From NCBI RefSeq assembly GCF_014200455.1, contig NZ_JACHBW010000021.1, forward strand, positions 1 to 64,000: DNA of 64,000 bases, written 5' to 3'. This DNA is from Paraburkholderia bannensis (GTDB lineage: Bacteria; Pseudomonadota; Gammaproteobacteria; Burkholderiales; Burkholderiaceae). Every line of letters begins with the position of its first letter. Within the stretch, counting starts at the first letter, position 1. Positions 40,708-48,584 of the stretch are shown here, piece by piece. The translations under genes were made by a program, and so were the position numbers. The notes under the pieces are model-generated. The model was not told the origin of the DNA and did no database searches. It saw only the letters and a program-made list of their open reading frames with translations.

Positions 40708-43230
40708 ATGAACGAACCCCTTCTCGTCGCGAGCGCCGAAAAACCCGGGCAGACGCAACTCGACATCGGCGGCATGACCTGCGCGTCGTGCGCGATGCGC
40801 GTGGAAAGGGCGCTGGCGAAGGTGCCGGGCGTCACGCGCGCCAGCGTCAATCTCGCCACTGAACGCGCCACCGTCGAAACCACCGTTGATCCGCACGGTG
40901 TCAGCGCCTTGAGCCAGCAACTCGTGGCCGCCGTCGAGAAAGCAGGCTATGAAGCCACGCCCGTAGCGGCTCCCGAACCCAGCGCCGTCGAGAACGGCAG
41001 CGCCAGCTTCGCCATCGGCGGCATGACCTGCTCCGCGTGCTCGAATCGCGTCGAAAAAGTGCTCGCGCGCGTGCCGGGCGTGACCAGCGCCAGCGTCAAT
41101 CTGGCCACCGAGGAAGCCTCGGTGCGCCTGAACGCGCCGCTCGACGACGCCATGCGCGAGCGCCTCGTGGCCGCCGTGCACAAGGCCGGCTACGAAGCCA
41201 CGCCCATCGAAAAGCACCCGCCCGCGGCCGCCGAGCCCTCGTCCGGCGCAGAAGCCCCGCCCTCGCGCGCGGCGCTCGCCGAAAGCGCCGCGCGCCGCGA
41301 ACTGCGCGCCGTGCTGATCTCGGGCGTGCTCACCGTGCCGCTGGTCGTGCCGATGTTCGGCCACTGGCTCGGCCTGCACTGGATGCTGCCGGCGGCCGCG
41401 CAGTTCGTGCTCGCCTCGATCGTGCAGTTCGGCTTCGGCGCGCGCTTCTACCGCGCCGCCTGGAAAGCCGTGCGCGCGTTCGCCGGCAATATGGATCTGC
41501 TGGTCGCACTGGGCACGTCGGCGGCCTGGGGCGTGAGCGTCTACGCGATGCTCGCGCATCCTGGCCAGACCGCGCATCTGTACTTCGAAGCCTCGGCGGT
41601 CGTCATCACGCTGGTGCGCTTCGGCAAATGGCTCGAAGCGCGCGCGAAGCGTCAGACCACCGACGCGATCCGCGCGCTCAACGCGCTGCGCCCCGAGCGC
41701 GCGCGCATTCGCGAACACGGCGTGGAGCGCGAGGTGCCGCTCGCCCAGGTGCGCGTCGGCGCGATCGTCATCGTGCGGCCCGGCGAGCGCCTGCCAATCG
41801 ACGGCGTCGTGCTCGAAGGCCGCAGCCATATCGATGAATCGCTGATCACAGGCGAAAGCCTGCCCGTACCGAAGTCGCCTGACGACAGCGTCACCGCCGG
41901 TTCGATCAACGGCGAAGGGCTGCTGGCCGTGCGCACGAGCGCCATCGGCGCGGAAACGACGCTCGCGCGCATCATCCGTCTGGTCGAAAACGCCCAGGCG
42001 GAAAAAGCGCCGATCCAGCGTCTGGTCGATCGCGTGAGCGCCGTGTTCGTCCCGGCCATCCTCGTGATCGCCGCGCTCACGCTGGGCGGCTGGCTGCTCG
42101 CGGGCGCCTCTGCCGAAACGGCCATTCTCAACGCTGTGGCCGTGCTGGTGATTGCCTGCCCTTGTGCGCTGGGGCTTGCCACGCCTGCCGCGATCATGGC
42201 GGGAACGGGCGTCGCGGCGCGCCACGGCGTACTTATCAAGGATGCCGAAGCACTTGAAACCGCACACGACGTCGGCGTGGTCGCCTTCGACAAAACCGGC
42301 ACGCTGACGCTCGGCCGGCCTTCGCTTGCAGCATTCGAAACGGCGGATGGCGTCGCGCACGCCGATGCGCTTGCGCTCGCGGCGGCCGTCCAGCAGCACA
42401 GCGATCACCCGCTTGCGAAAGCGGTCGTCGGTGCTTTCACGGCGCAGGCGCTGGGCGCGGCGCTCCCTGCGGCCGCCAACGCGCGCGCAGTGCCTGGGCG
42501 CGGCGTGGAAGCCGTTGTCGATGGTCGCCGCCTCGCGATCGGCAGCACGCGCTGGATCGACGAACTCGAACTCGCGATTGCGCCTGCGCTCGACGACCGC
42601 GCGAAAGCGCTCGAAGCGCAAGGCAACACGGTCTCGTGGCTGATCGACATGCAAGCGCCAACCGTGCTCGCCCTGCTCGCTTTCGGCGACACCATCAAGC
42701 CGACCGCACGCGACGCCATCGCGCGCCTGACGGCGATGGGCATCCGCAGCGTGCTCGTGACCGGCGACAACGCAGGCAGTGCGCAAACCGTGGCAAAGCA
42801 GCTCGGCATCGACGAAGTGCATGCCCAGGTGCTGCCCGACGACAAGGCGCGCACGGTGCGCGACCTGAAGATCCGCACCGGTGCGATCGTCGCGATGGCC
42901 GGCGACGGCATCAACGACGCACCGGCGCTCGCCGCCGCCGATATCGGCATTGCCATGGCCACCGGCACCGACGTCGCCATGCACGCCGCCGGCATTACGC
43001 TGATGCGCGGCGATCCGGCGCTGGTGGCCGCCGCCATCGACATCTCGCGACGCACGTGGCGCAAGATCCAGCAGAACCTGTTCTGGGCTTTCGTCTACAA
43101 CCTGATCGGCATTCCGCTCGCCGCTTTCGGCCTGCTCAACCCTATGCTCGCGGGCGCCGCCATGGCGTTTTCGAGCGTGAGCGTGGTGACCAACGCGCTG
43201 CTCCTGCGCAGCTGGCGCGAGCGTCGCTGA
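40708..43230 (+). CDS. copA: Copper-exporting P1B-type ATPase
   Basis: This 840-residue pump moves Cu(I) out of the cytoplasm using ATP. Two heavy-metal domains come first, each with the metal motif (GMTCASC near residue 22 and GMTCSAC near 108). Eight membrane helices follow. The membrane site CPC is in IACPCALGLATP; also seen are TGES in LITGESLPV, the phosphorylated Asp in FDKTGTLTLG, SDHPLAKA, and GDGINDAPALAAADIGIA. The ATG at 40708 is preferred over a TTG at 40693. The CueR-type promoter just upstream indicates control by copper. No cueR or copZ gene is near. Confidence 0.93.
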   Translation: MNEPLLVASAEKPGQTQLDIGGMTCASCAMRVERALAKVPGVTRASVNLATERATVETTVDPHGVSALSQQLVAAVEKAGYEATPVAAPEPSAVENGSASFAIGGMTCSACSNRVEKVLARVPGVTSASVNLATEEASVRLNAPLDDAMRERLVAAVHKAGYEATPIEKHPPAAAEPSSGAEAPPSRAALAESAARRELRAVLISGVLTVPLVVPMFGHWLGLHWMLPAAAQFVLASIVQFGFGARFYRAAWKAVRAFAGNMDLLVALGTSAAWGVSVYAMLAHPGQTAHLYFEASAVVITLVRFGKWLEARAKRQTTDAIRALNALRPERARIREHGVEREVPLAQVRVGAIVIVRPGERLPIDGVVLEGRSHIDESLITGESLPVPKSPDDSVTAGSINGEGLLAVRTSAIGAETTLARIIRLVENAQAEKAPIQRLVDRVSAVFVPAILVIAALTLGGWLLAGASAETAILNAVAVLVIACPCALGLATPAAIMAGTGVAARHGVLIKDAEALETAHDVGVVAFDKTGTLTLGRPSLAAFETADGVAHADALALAAAVQQHSDHPLAKAVVGAFTAQALGAALPAAANARAVPGRGVEAVVDGRRLAIGSTRWIDELELAIAPALDDRAKALEAQGNTVSWLIDMQAPTVLALLAFGDTIKPTARDAIARLTAMGIRSVLVTGDNAGSAQTVAKQLGIDEVHAQVLPDDKARTVRDLKIRTGAIVAMAGDGINDAPALAAADIGIAMATGTDVAMHAAGITLMRGDPALVAAAIDISRRTWRKIQQNLFWAFVYNLIGIPLAAFGLLNPMLAGAAMAFSSVSVVTNALLLRSWRERR

Positions 43231-43242
43231 GGCGATCTCTCA

Positions 43243-43269
43243 AGGCGCGGCTTCGAACAGGCCGCGCCT
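43243..43269 (+). terminator. Hairpin after copA
   Basis: AGGCGCGGC, loop ttcgaacag, GCCGCGCCT, 12 bp after the copA stop. No T-run, so termination is only likely. The rest of the stretch to 43546 shows no gene. Confidence 0.5.
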
Positions 43270-43546
43270 GGCCCCATTCCCGGACGATTGCGCACGCAAC
43301 AATTCATTATTTCAGCGTACGAAATATCTCGCTGGTTATAGCGCTCTTCCACCGCGCATCCGGTGCAAACCCTCGCGCTCTGGCGTCTTGCGTTCGCGCC
43401 CCACATAGACGCATTCCTCTATAGCGGCGCAAACGTTCGCGCTTTTTGCGTCGCGACCCTCAAGGATCGCAAAAGCTGGCCGTAATCCGTATGCCAGCGC
43501 TTCGAAAGCGCCAGTTCCCAGCATCGCTTTTTCAGGAACCGCTTCC

Positions 43547-45598
43547 ATGATTTCTTTCGTCCTGCGACGCACCAGTGTTGGTGTGCGCCTCGCGCTGCTC
43601 TCCTGCGTGATCGTCGCGGCGATCTTTATCGCCTTCACCCTGGCTCTCACCCATGGCGCCTCCACCCAGGTTGGCGAGCAGGTGCGCGCGCGCATCGCCG
43701 AAAAGGACAGCTCGGTTGCCTCGACGATCTCGCTGATCGACAGCGCGCTCGACGCCGAAGTCGACCGCGCGATGACGCTTTTCGCGAGCTTCCTGCCCGG
43801 CGACTTCGTGCTCGATCCGACGCAGACGGTCGATATCGGCGGCAAGGCCACGCCGACCTTCAAGGTGGGCGATCACGTGCTGAACCTCGATTTTTCGATT
43901 CCCGATCAGTTCCTTTCGCGCAGCGGCGCGATCGCGACGGTGTTCGCGCGCAGCGGCGACGACTTCGTGCGCGTGACGACCTCGCTCAAGAAGCAGGATG
44001 GCTCGCGCGCGATCGGCACGCTGCTCGACCGCAAGGGCCCGGCCTACGAGCCGATCATGGGCGGGCGCAGCTACGCAGGCCTCGCGCAGCTGTTCGGCAA
44101 GCAGTACATCACCGAATACAAACCCATCACCGATGCAAGCGGCAAGGTGATCGGCGCGCTCTTCGTTGGCGTGGACGTGGACCGCCAGATCGAGGCGATC
44201 AAGGCCGAGATCGGCAAGCTCAAGCTCGGCGACACCGGCTACTACTTCGTGATGGACGCATCCGGCGGCCCGGCGCGCGGCACCTTCCTCGTGCATCCGG
44301 CGGCAGCGGGCAAGCATTTCGACGATGCCAACGCGCCGTACTCGCGCATGCTGGACGCGCACGACGGCACCTTCGACTACACCAGCGCCGACGCCACGCT
44401 CGGCGAGCACGACCCGCGCGCGAAGCTCGTCTCCTTCGTGAGCGCGCCGCAATGGCAGTGGATCGTGGGCGGCGTGGTGCCGCGCGACGAAATCATGGCC
44501 GAGGTGAACGCCACGCGTAACCGTTTCCTGACGATCGGCTTCGCGCTCGTGGTGCTGTTCGCGGCGCTGTCGATCTACGCCGCGCGGCGCATGGTGAGTC
44601 GGCCGCTCGACGCCGCCGCGCAAGCCGCGGGACGCCTGGCGGCGGGCGACCTGACGGTGCGGATCGGCGCGGCGCACGACGCGAATGCCTCGCACGGTGC
44701 TCTCGATGCGCTCTCCGGGGCTTCGGGCGCATCGGGCGCAGCGGGCGCGTCTCCGGCCGCGCAGAGCGCCGACGAAATCGGCCGCCTCACGCAGGCCATC
44801 GACGGCATCGGCGTGGGTCTTGCGCAGATCGTGGCGCAAGTGCGCGGCGCGAGCGCGCAGATGAGCGACGACACCGGACGCATCGCCGCCAGCAGCGGCG
44901 AGATCGCCGAGCGTATCGCGAGCCAGGCGAGCAGCCTCGAAGAAACGGCGGCGAGCATGGAGGAAATCACCTCGACGGTGCAGCAGAACGCCGATCACGC
45001 GCAGCGCGCCAATGCCGTGGTGACGGGCGCCGCCGATGCGGCGCTCGATGGCGGCCGCGCGGTCGAACGCGTGGTCGCGACGATGCAGGACATCAGCCGC
45101 GCCTCGCAGAAGATCACCGACATCACCAGCGTGATCGACGGTATCGCGTTCCAGACCAATATCCTCGCGCTCAACGCAGCGGTGGAAGCGGCGCGCGCCG
45201 GCGAGCACGGCAAGGGCTTTGCGGTGGTGGCGAGCGAAGTGCGCGCGTTGGCACAACGCAGCGCGGCGGCGGCGCGTGAGATCGCGGTGCTGATTGCGGA
45301 ATCGTCGCAGACGGTCGACACGGGGTATCGCATCGCGGGCGAAGCGAGCACGACGATGCGCGACATCGTCACGCGCGTGGAGGAAGTGCGCTCGATCATC
45401 GCGGAGATCAGCGTGGCGTCGCGTGAACAATCGGGCGGCATCGAGCAGGTGAACATCGCCGTTTCGCAGATCGGCGAGGCGACGCAGCAAAACGCCATCC
45501 TCGTGGGCGACGCCGAGCGCGCCGCGGCGGCGCTGTCGGAGCAGGCCGCCACGCTCGCGCAGCTCGTCAGCGTGTTCAAGCTGCGCGGCGAGCGGTAA
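43547..45598 (+). CDS. Methyl-accepting chemotaxis protein, double-Cache type
   Basis: This 683-residue chemoreceptor has an N-terminal helix (residues about 14-36), a long periplasmic sensor of the Cache_3-Cache_2 type to about 320 (AYEPIMGGRSYAGLAQLFGK, YITEYKPITDASGKVIGALF), a second helix, HAMP, and a signalling tip IDGIAFQTNILALNAAVEAA. Between the two HAMP helices is a low-complexity insertion GASGASGAAGASPAAQS, which is unusual because HAMP linkers are short. No CheR-binding pentapeptide. Ligand unknown. It ends at a hairpin at 45606. Confidence 0.9.
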   Translation: MISFVLRRTSVGVRLALLSCVIVAAIFIAFTLALTHGASTQVGEQVRARIAEKDSSVASTISLIDSALDAEVDRAMTLFASFLPGDFVLDPTQTVDIGGKATPTFKVGDHVLNLDFSIPDQFLSRSGAIATVFARSGDDFVRVTTSLKKQDGSRAIGTLLDRKGPAYEPIMGGRSYAGLAQLFGKQYITEYKPITDASGKVIGALFVGVDVDRQIEAIKAEIGKLKLGDTGYYFVMDASGGPARGTFLVHPAAAGKHFDDANAPYSRMLDAHDGTFDYTSADATLGEHDPRAKLVSFVSAPQWQWIVGGVVPRDEIMAEVNATRNRFLTIGFALVVLFAALSIYAARRMVSRPLDAAAQAAGRLAAGDLTVRIGAAHDANASHGALDALSGASGASGAAGASPAAQSADEIGRLTQAIDGIGVGLAQIVAQVRGASAQMSDDTGRIAASSGEIAERIASQASSLEETAASMEEITSTVQQNADHAQRANAVVTGAADAALDGGRAVERVVATMQDISRASQKITDITSVIDGIAFQTNILALNAAVEAARAGEHGKGFAVVASEVRALAQRSAAAAREIAVLIAESSQTVDTGYRIAGEASTTMRDIVTRVEEVRSIIAEISVASREQSGGIEQVNIAVSQIGEATQQNAILVGDAERAAAALSEQAATLAQLVSVFKLRGER

Positions 45599-45605
45599 TC
45601 CAGCA

Positions 45606-45634
45606 TGGGCGCCTGAGCGACATTCAGGCGCCCA
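45606..45634. terminator. Hairpin between convergent genes
   Basis: TGGGCGCCTGA, loop gcgacat (approximately), TCAGGCGCCCA between the chemoreceptor stop and the PPIase stop. A strong stem without T-run; probable two-way terminator. Confidence 0.6.
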
Positions 45635-45652
45635 GCTAGCGACTCGCGCTCG

Positions 45653-46570
45653 TTACTGAACGATGGTCGCGCTCTGCACCAACGATTTGACGAGCTTTGC
45701 TGCGCCCGCGTCCATCGCCTCGGCGGTCAGCTCGCGGCGGATTTCGTCCTTAACCTCGTTGAACGGCTGCACCTTCATCGCGCGCTTGTCCTGGAGCTTG
45801 ACCACCACCCAGGCCTGATTCGAGCGCACCGGCTGCGGCGCCACGCCGCCCACCTTCAGTTGCGCCAGCGCGCGCGCGAAATCAGCCGGCACGCCGTGCG
45901 TCTGCCCTTCCTTGACCGGCGTCTTGAAGCTGACCCACGGCATTTCGCCGCCATTCGCCTTCGACGGCACCATGCTGTAGTCGCGCGCCAGCGCGTCGAA
46001 CGGCTGGCCCGCCTTTGCCTTTGCGATCACGTCCTGAGCGAGCTTCTGGTCGGCCACCACGATCACCTGCGGCTTGAATTCGAACTTGCCGAGTTCGATG
46101 TTGGTGCTGTCATAGCGCGCGCGGATTTCACGTTCAGTGGGCGCGGGCACATGCACGTTGTCCTGCATCCATGCGCGGATCTCGATGTCGGTCTTGGCGG
46201 CGTCATTGGCCTGGACGACTTCAGGGCGCTGGTCGTAATGCGCCTTGACGGCTTGCTGACGCATCACTTCACGCACGATCAACTGCTGCTTGAGCGCCTT
46301 GCGCAACTCGGGCGTATCGGTTGCGTCCTGGTTGCGGCTGATGACGGTCTGCACTGCCGAATCGAGCGCGCTTTGCGGAATCTGCACGCCGTTGACCACG
46401 GCCATCGCGCCGGCCGGCAAGCCAGAGGACGCACCCGCGCCTGCTCCAGTGGAACTGGCGGCGCTGGCCGGGGCAGCCGGAGTAGGCAGCGCCTGCGCGA
46501 AGGTCGGCAGCGAGGTGGCGAGCACGGCACACGCACCGAGCGCACGCAGGAGAGAGGACTTACAGAACAT
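45653..46570 (-). CDS. Periplasmic parvulin-type peptidyl-prolyl isomerase
   Basis: This 305-residue protein has a signal peptide (LLRALGACAVLATSLPTFAQ), an Ala/Ser/Gly-rich linker, a SurA-like helical N domain with VNGVQIPQSALDSAVQ, and a parvulin domain (YDSTNIELGKFEFKPQVIVV, FDALARDYSMVPSKANGGEM, PWVSF). Such proteins help outer-membrane or secreted proteins fold. The start at 46570 has GGAG 10 bases upstream and gives a proper signal peptide. Monocistronic. Confidence 0.85.
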   Translation of the reverse strand: MFCKSSLLRALGACAVLATSLPTFAQALPTPAAPASAASSTGAGAGASSGLPAGAMAVVNGVQIPQSALDSAVQTVISRNQDATDTPELRKALKQQLIVREVMRQQAVKAHYDQRPEVVQANDAAKTDIEIRAWMQDNVHVPAPTEREIRARYDSTNIELGKFEFKPQVIVVADQKLAQDVIAKAKAGQPFDALARDYSMVPSKANGGEMPWVSFKTPVKEGQTHGVPADFARALAQLKVGGVAPQPVRSNQAWVVVKLQDKRAMKVQPFNEVKDEIRRELTAEAMDAGAAKLVKSLVQSATIVQ

Positions 46571-46994
46571 CGTGTTGGACTCCAAGGGTGGGAGGGCCAG
46601 CGGCCCGCGCCCGGCATTATCCCCCGTGCTGGGTCGCGCGGACGAAATGGGCATGGCGACGCCAATGCGCGCTGTGTTGGCGCGCTTCGTGGCCGTTGGG
46701 GAAAAAGGCCATCGGATCAATAACTTGAGCAGGATGCGGACAGGTTTTCCACAAGGCTGTGAACAAAAACTGTGGATATCCCCCCTCCCCCTGCGCAACA
46801 TAACGCAACGTTTTGCCGCGGCGCCCCACCAGCCCGCTTGCGCCTCAGCCCCTTACCGGGCATAGAACCCGCCCGGCTTTCGCTTGCGCAGGATCAACCG
46901 CCTCCGCGCGACCCCATGGGCGGCTTACGAGATGCTGCTAACTTTCGCCGTCATTTTCAGCTCGCATCCAACCGCGCGCCTCGCCCCAAACGTC
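46571..46994. other. Intergenic region with DnaA-box-like sequences
   Basis: About 420 bp between divergent genes. TTTTCCACA (46745-46753), TGTGAACAA (46759-46767) and TGTGGATAT (46771-46779) resemble DnaA boxes (TTATNCACA or its complement) with one or two differences each. A frame open from 46884 runs into the HypC-like gene but adds no family sequence. Confidence 0.5.
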
Positions 46995-47357
46995 ATGCCC
47001 AGACTCACCCGCTTTTCCGGCCCGCCAGCCGCCGCTTCACTCTCGTCTCGCAGCCAGGGCGCCGGCATCGGCCTGCCCGCGCGCATCGTCTGCGCCGAAG
47101 GTCTCGCCGCGCAAGCCGTGACGCGCCACGGCGCCTGCGCGCTGGGCCTCGCGCATACCGGCCCGCTGCCCGCGGGCGCCTGGGTGCTGGCTTCGGGCGG
47201 CGCGGCGCGCGCGGTGATCGATTCGGGGCGGGCGCGAGCAATCGACGCTGCGCTCGATTTGCTCGACGCCATCGCACGAGGCGATCTCGACGAGGCTCTA
47301 GCGTCAGGCTGCCTCGCCCGCTACTTCGCCATCGTGAGCCGGCACGCTGACATCTGA
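46995..47357 (+). CDS. HypC-like protein lacking the key N-terminal cysteine
   Basis: This 120-residue protein (ATG at 46995) contains a HypC-type small barrel: GIGLPARIV (residues 24-32), then AGAWVLASGGAARAVIDSGR and a C-terminal helix ALDLLDAIARGDLDEAL. HypC binds Fe(CN)2CO with HypD during NiFe-hydrogenase maturation and needs Cys2 after the start Met, in Met-Cys-(L/I)-(A/G)-x-P. Here the aligned Cys is Gly and about 22 residues precede the motif. Without that Cys the normal maturation role is unlikely. It lies 83 bp before the HypD-like gene. It could be a decaying remnant or a protein with a new role. Confidence 0.6.
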   Translation: MPRLTRFSGPPAAASLSSRSQGAGIGLPARIVCAEGLAAQAVTRHGACALGLAHTGPLPAGAWVLASGGAARAVIDSGRARAIDAALDLLDAIARGDLDEALASGCLARYFAIVSRHADI

Positions 47358-47440
47358 TATCACACACTCAAGATGAACAAAGGATTCCGAAGCGACTCCG
47401 AAATCGCGCATCCGGGCGATTCCGGCGAGATCATCCCGCC

Positions 47441-48562
47441 ATGAAACCCACCGACGACCTCCTTCACTCCGTCCTCGCACGCGGTCTTTGCGCACGCATC
47501 CACGACGCCGTCGAACTGCGCCGCCAATATCGTTTAATGAGTTTTTGCCGCTGCCACGCGCTGGCGATCGCGCGTCACGGTCTCGCCGCGCTGCTGCCGC
47601 CGCAGGTCGAGCTGATACACGGACCGGGCTGCCCGGAGTGCGTGCTGCCCGCCACCCAGGTCGATCGCGTCATCGAGCTGGCGCGTGGGCACGGCGTCAC
47701 GCTCTGCGTGAGCGATGCCATGCTGCGCGTGCCGGGGGCGGTCCATGCGAATCTGCTGGAAGCCCGCGCGGCGGGCGCGGACATCGTCGTGCTCGACGCG
47801 CCCGGCGATGCGTTGGCGCTCGCATCTGCCCAGCCCCAGCGTGAAATCGTCTATCTCGCAGCCGGCTTCGAAGCGACCGCGACCGCGACCGCCGACGCGC
47901 TGATTCAGGCGCGCGCCCTCGCGTGCCCCAACTTCAGCGTGCTCTGCGGCCATCTGCTGACGCCCGCGGTCATGCGTTATCTAGCCGCCGACGATGCCAT
48001 CGGCGAACGCGCGCAACTCAACGGTTTCCTCGCGCCCTCGCACGTCAGCCGGGTGATTGGCGTGGCGCCTTATCGGTCGATTTCGCTCGACTTCGTCAAG
48101 CCGGTCGTGATCGCGGGACCGCAGCCCGTCGATGTGCTGCAAGCCGTGCTGATGCTCGTTACACAGATCAACGGATGCCGCGCCGATACGGAAAACCAGT
48201 ACGCACGCGCCGTAACCCAGGCCGGCGACACGCACGCACAGAGTCTGGTGGAAGAGGTGTTCGAGATCCGCGAGTCGTTCGTCTGGCGCGGCCTCGGGCG
48301 CGTGCCGCGCAGCGCGCTGGCGCTGCGGCCCGCGTTCGCCCAATGGGACGCCGAACGGCGTTACGGGTTCGCATGGACCGAGAGCGCCAGCGCCGCAGCG
48401 GCCAATACGTTGACGTTTGCAGCATATGGGCAATCGGGCGCGATATGCGCGCCCTTCACACCCTTCACACCCTTCACGCCCTTCATGCCGTTTGCCCTGC
48501 GGCCCGGTTCAAACGCCTCCGGTTGCGACGGCCAGGCGTCCTTCCGGGCGCGCACGTCCTGA
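47441..48562 (+). CDS. HypD-like protein lacking C-terminal cluster ligands
   Basis: This 373-residue protein resembles HypD, which assembles the Fe(CN)2CO unit of NiFe-hydrogenases. Kept: LMSFCRCHALAIARHGL (Cys36 aligned to the active Cys of EVCGGHT), VELIHGPGCPECVLP (Cys64, Cys67), GHVSRVIG-like SHVSRVIG, and ENQYARAV. Changed: GGHT is RCHA. In normal HypD the last about 60 residues hold four Cys for a [4Fe-4S] cluster (with FGTACTPE...GPCMVSSEGAC text); here this is replaced by FTPFTPFTPFMPF from a tandem repeat, with only two Cys. No hypA, B, E, F or hydrogenase genes are near. Function is doubtful. Confidence 0.65.
   Translation: MKPTDDLLHSVLARGLCARIHDAVELRRQYRLMSFCRCHALAIARHGLAALLPPQVELIHGPGCPECVLPATQVDRVIELARGHGVTLCVSDAMLRVPGAVHANLLEARAAGADIVVLDAPGDALALASAQPQREIVYLAAGFEATATATADALIQARALACPNFSVLCGHLLTPAVMRYLAADDAIGERAQLNGFLAPSHVSRVIGVAPYRSISLDFVKPVVIAGPQPVDVLQAVLMLVTQINGCRADTENQYARAVTQAGDTHAQSLVEEVFEIRESFVWRGLGRVPRSALALRPAFAQWDAERRYGFAWTESASAAAANTLTFAAYGQSGAICAPFTPFTPFTPFMPFALRPGSNASGCDGQASFRARTS
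48452..48487. repeat. 9-bp tandem repeat inside the HypD-like gene
   Basis: Four units: CCCTTCACA twice, CCCTTCACG, CCCTTCATG. They code for the repeated Pro-Phe-Thr/Met near the C terminus of the HypD-like protein, where the family's iron-sulphur ligands should be. Confidence 0.9.
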
Positions 48563-48584
48563 GCGCCGGCCGCGCGCCGCCGCC

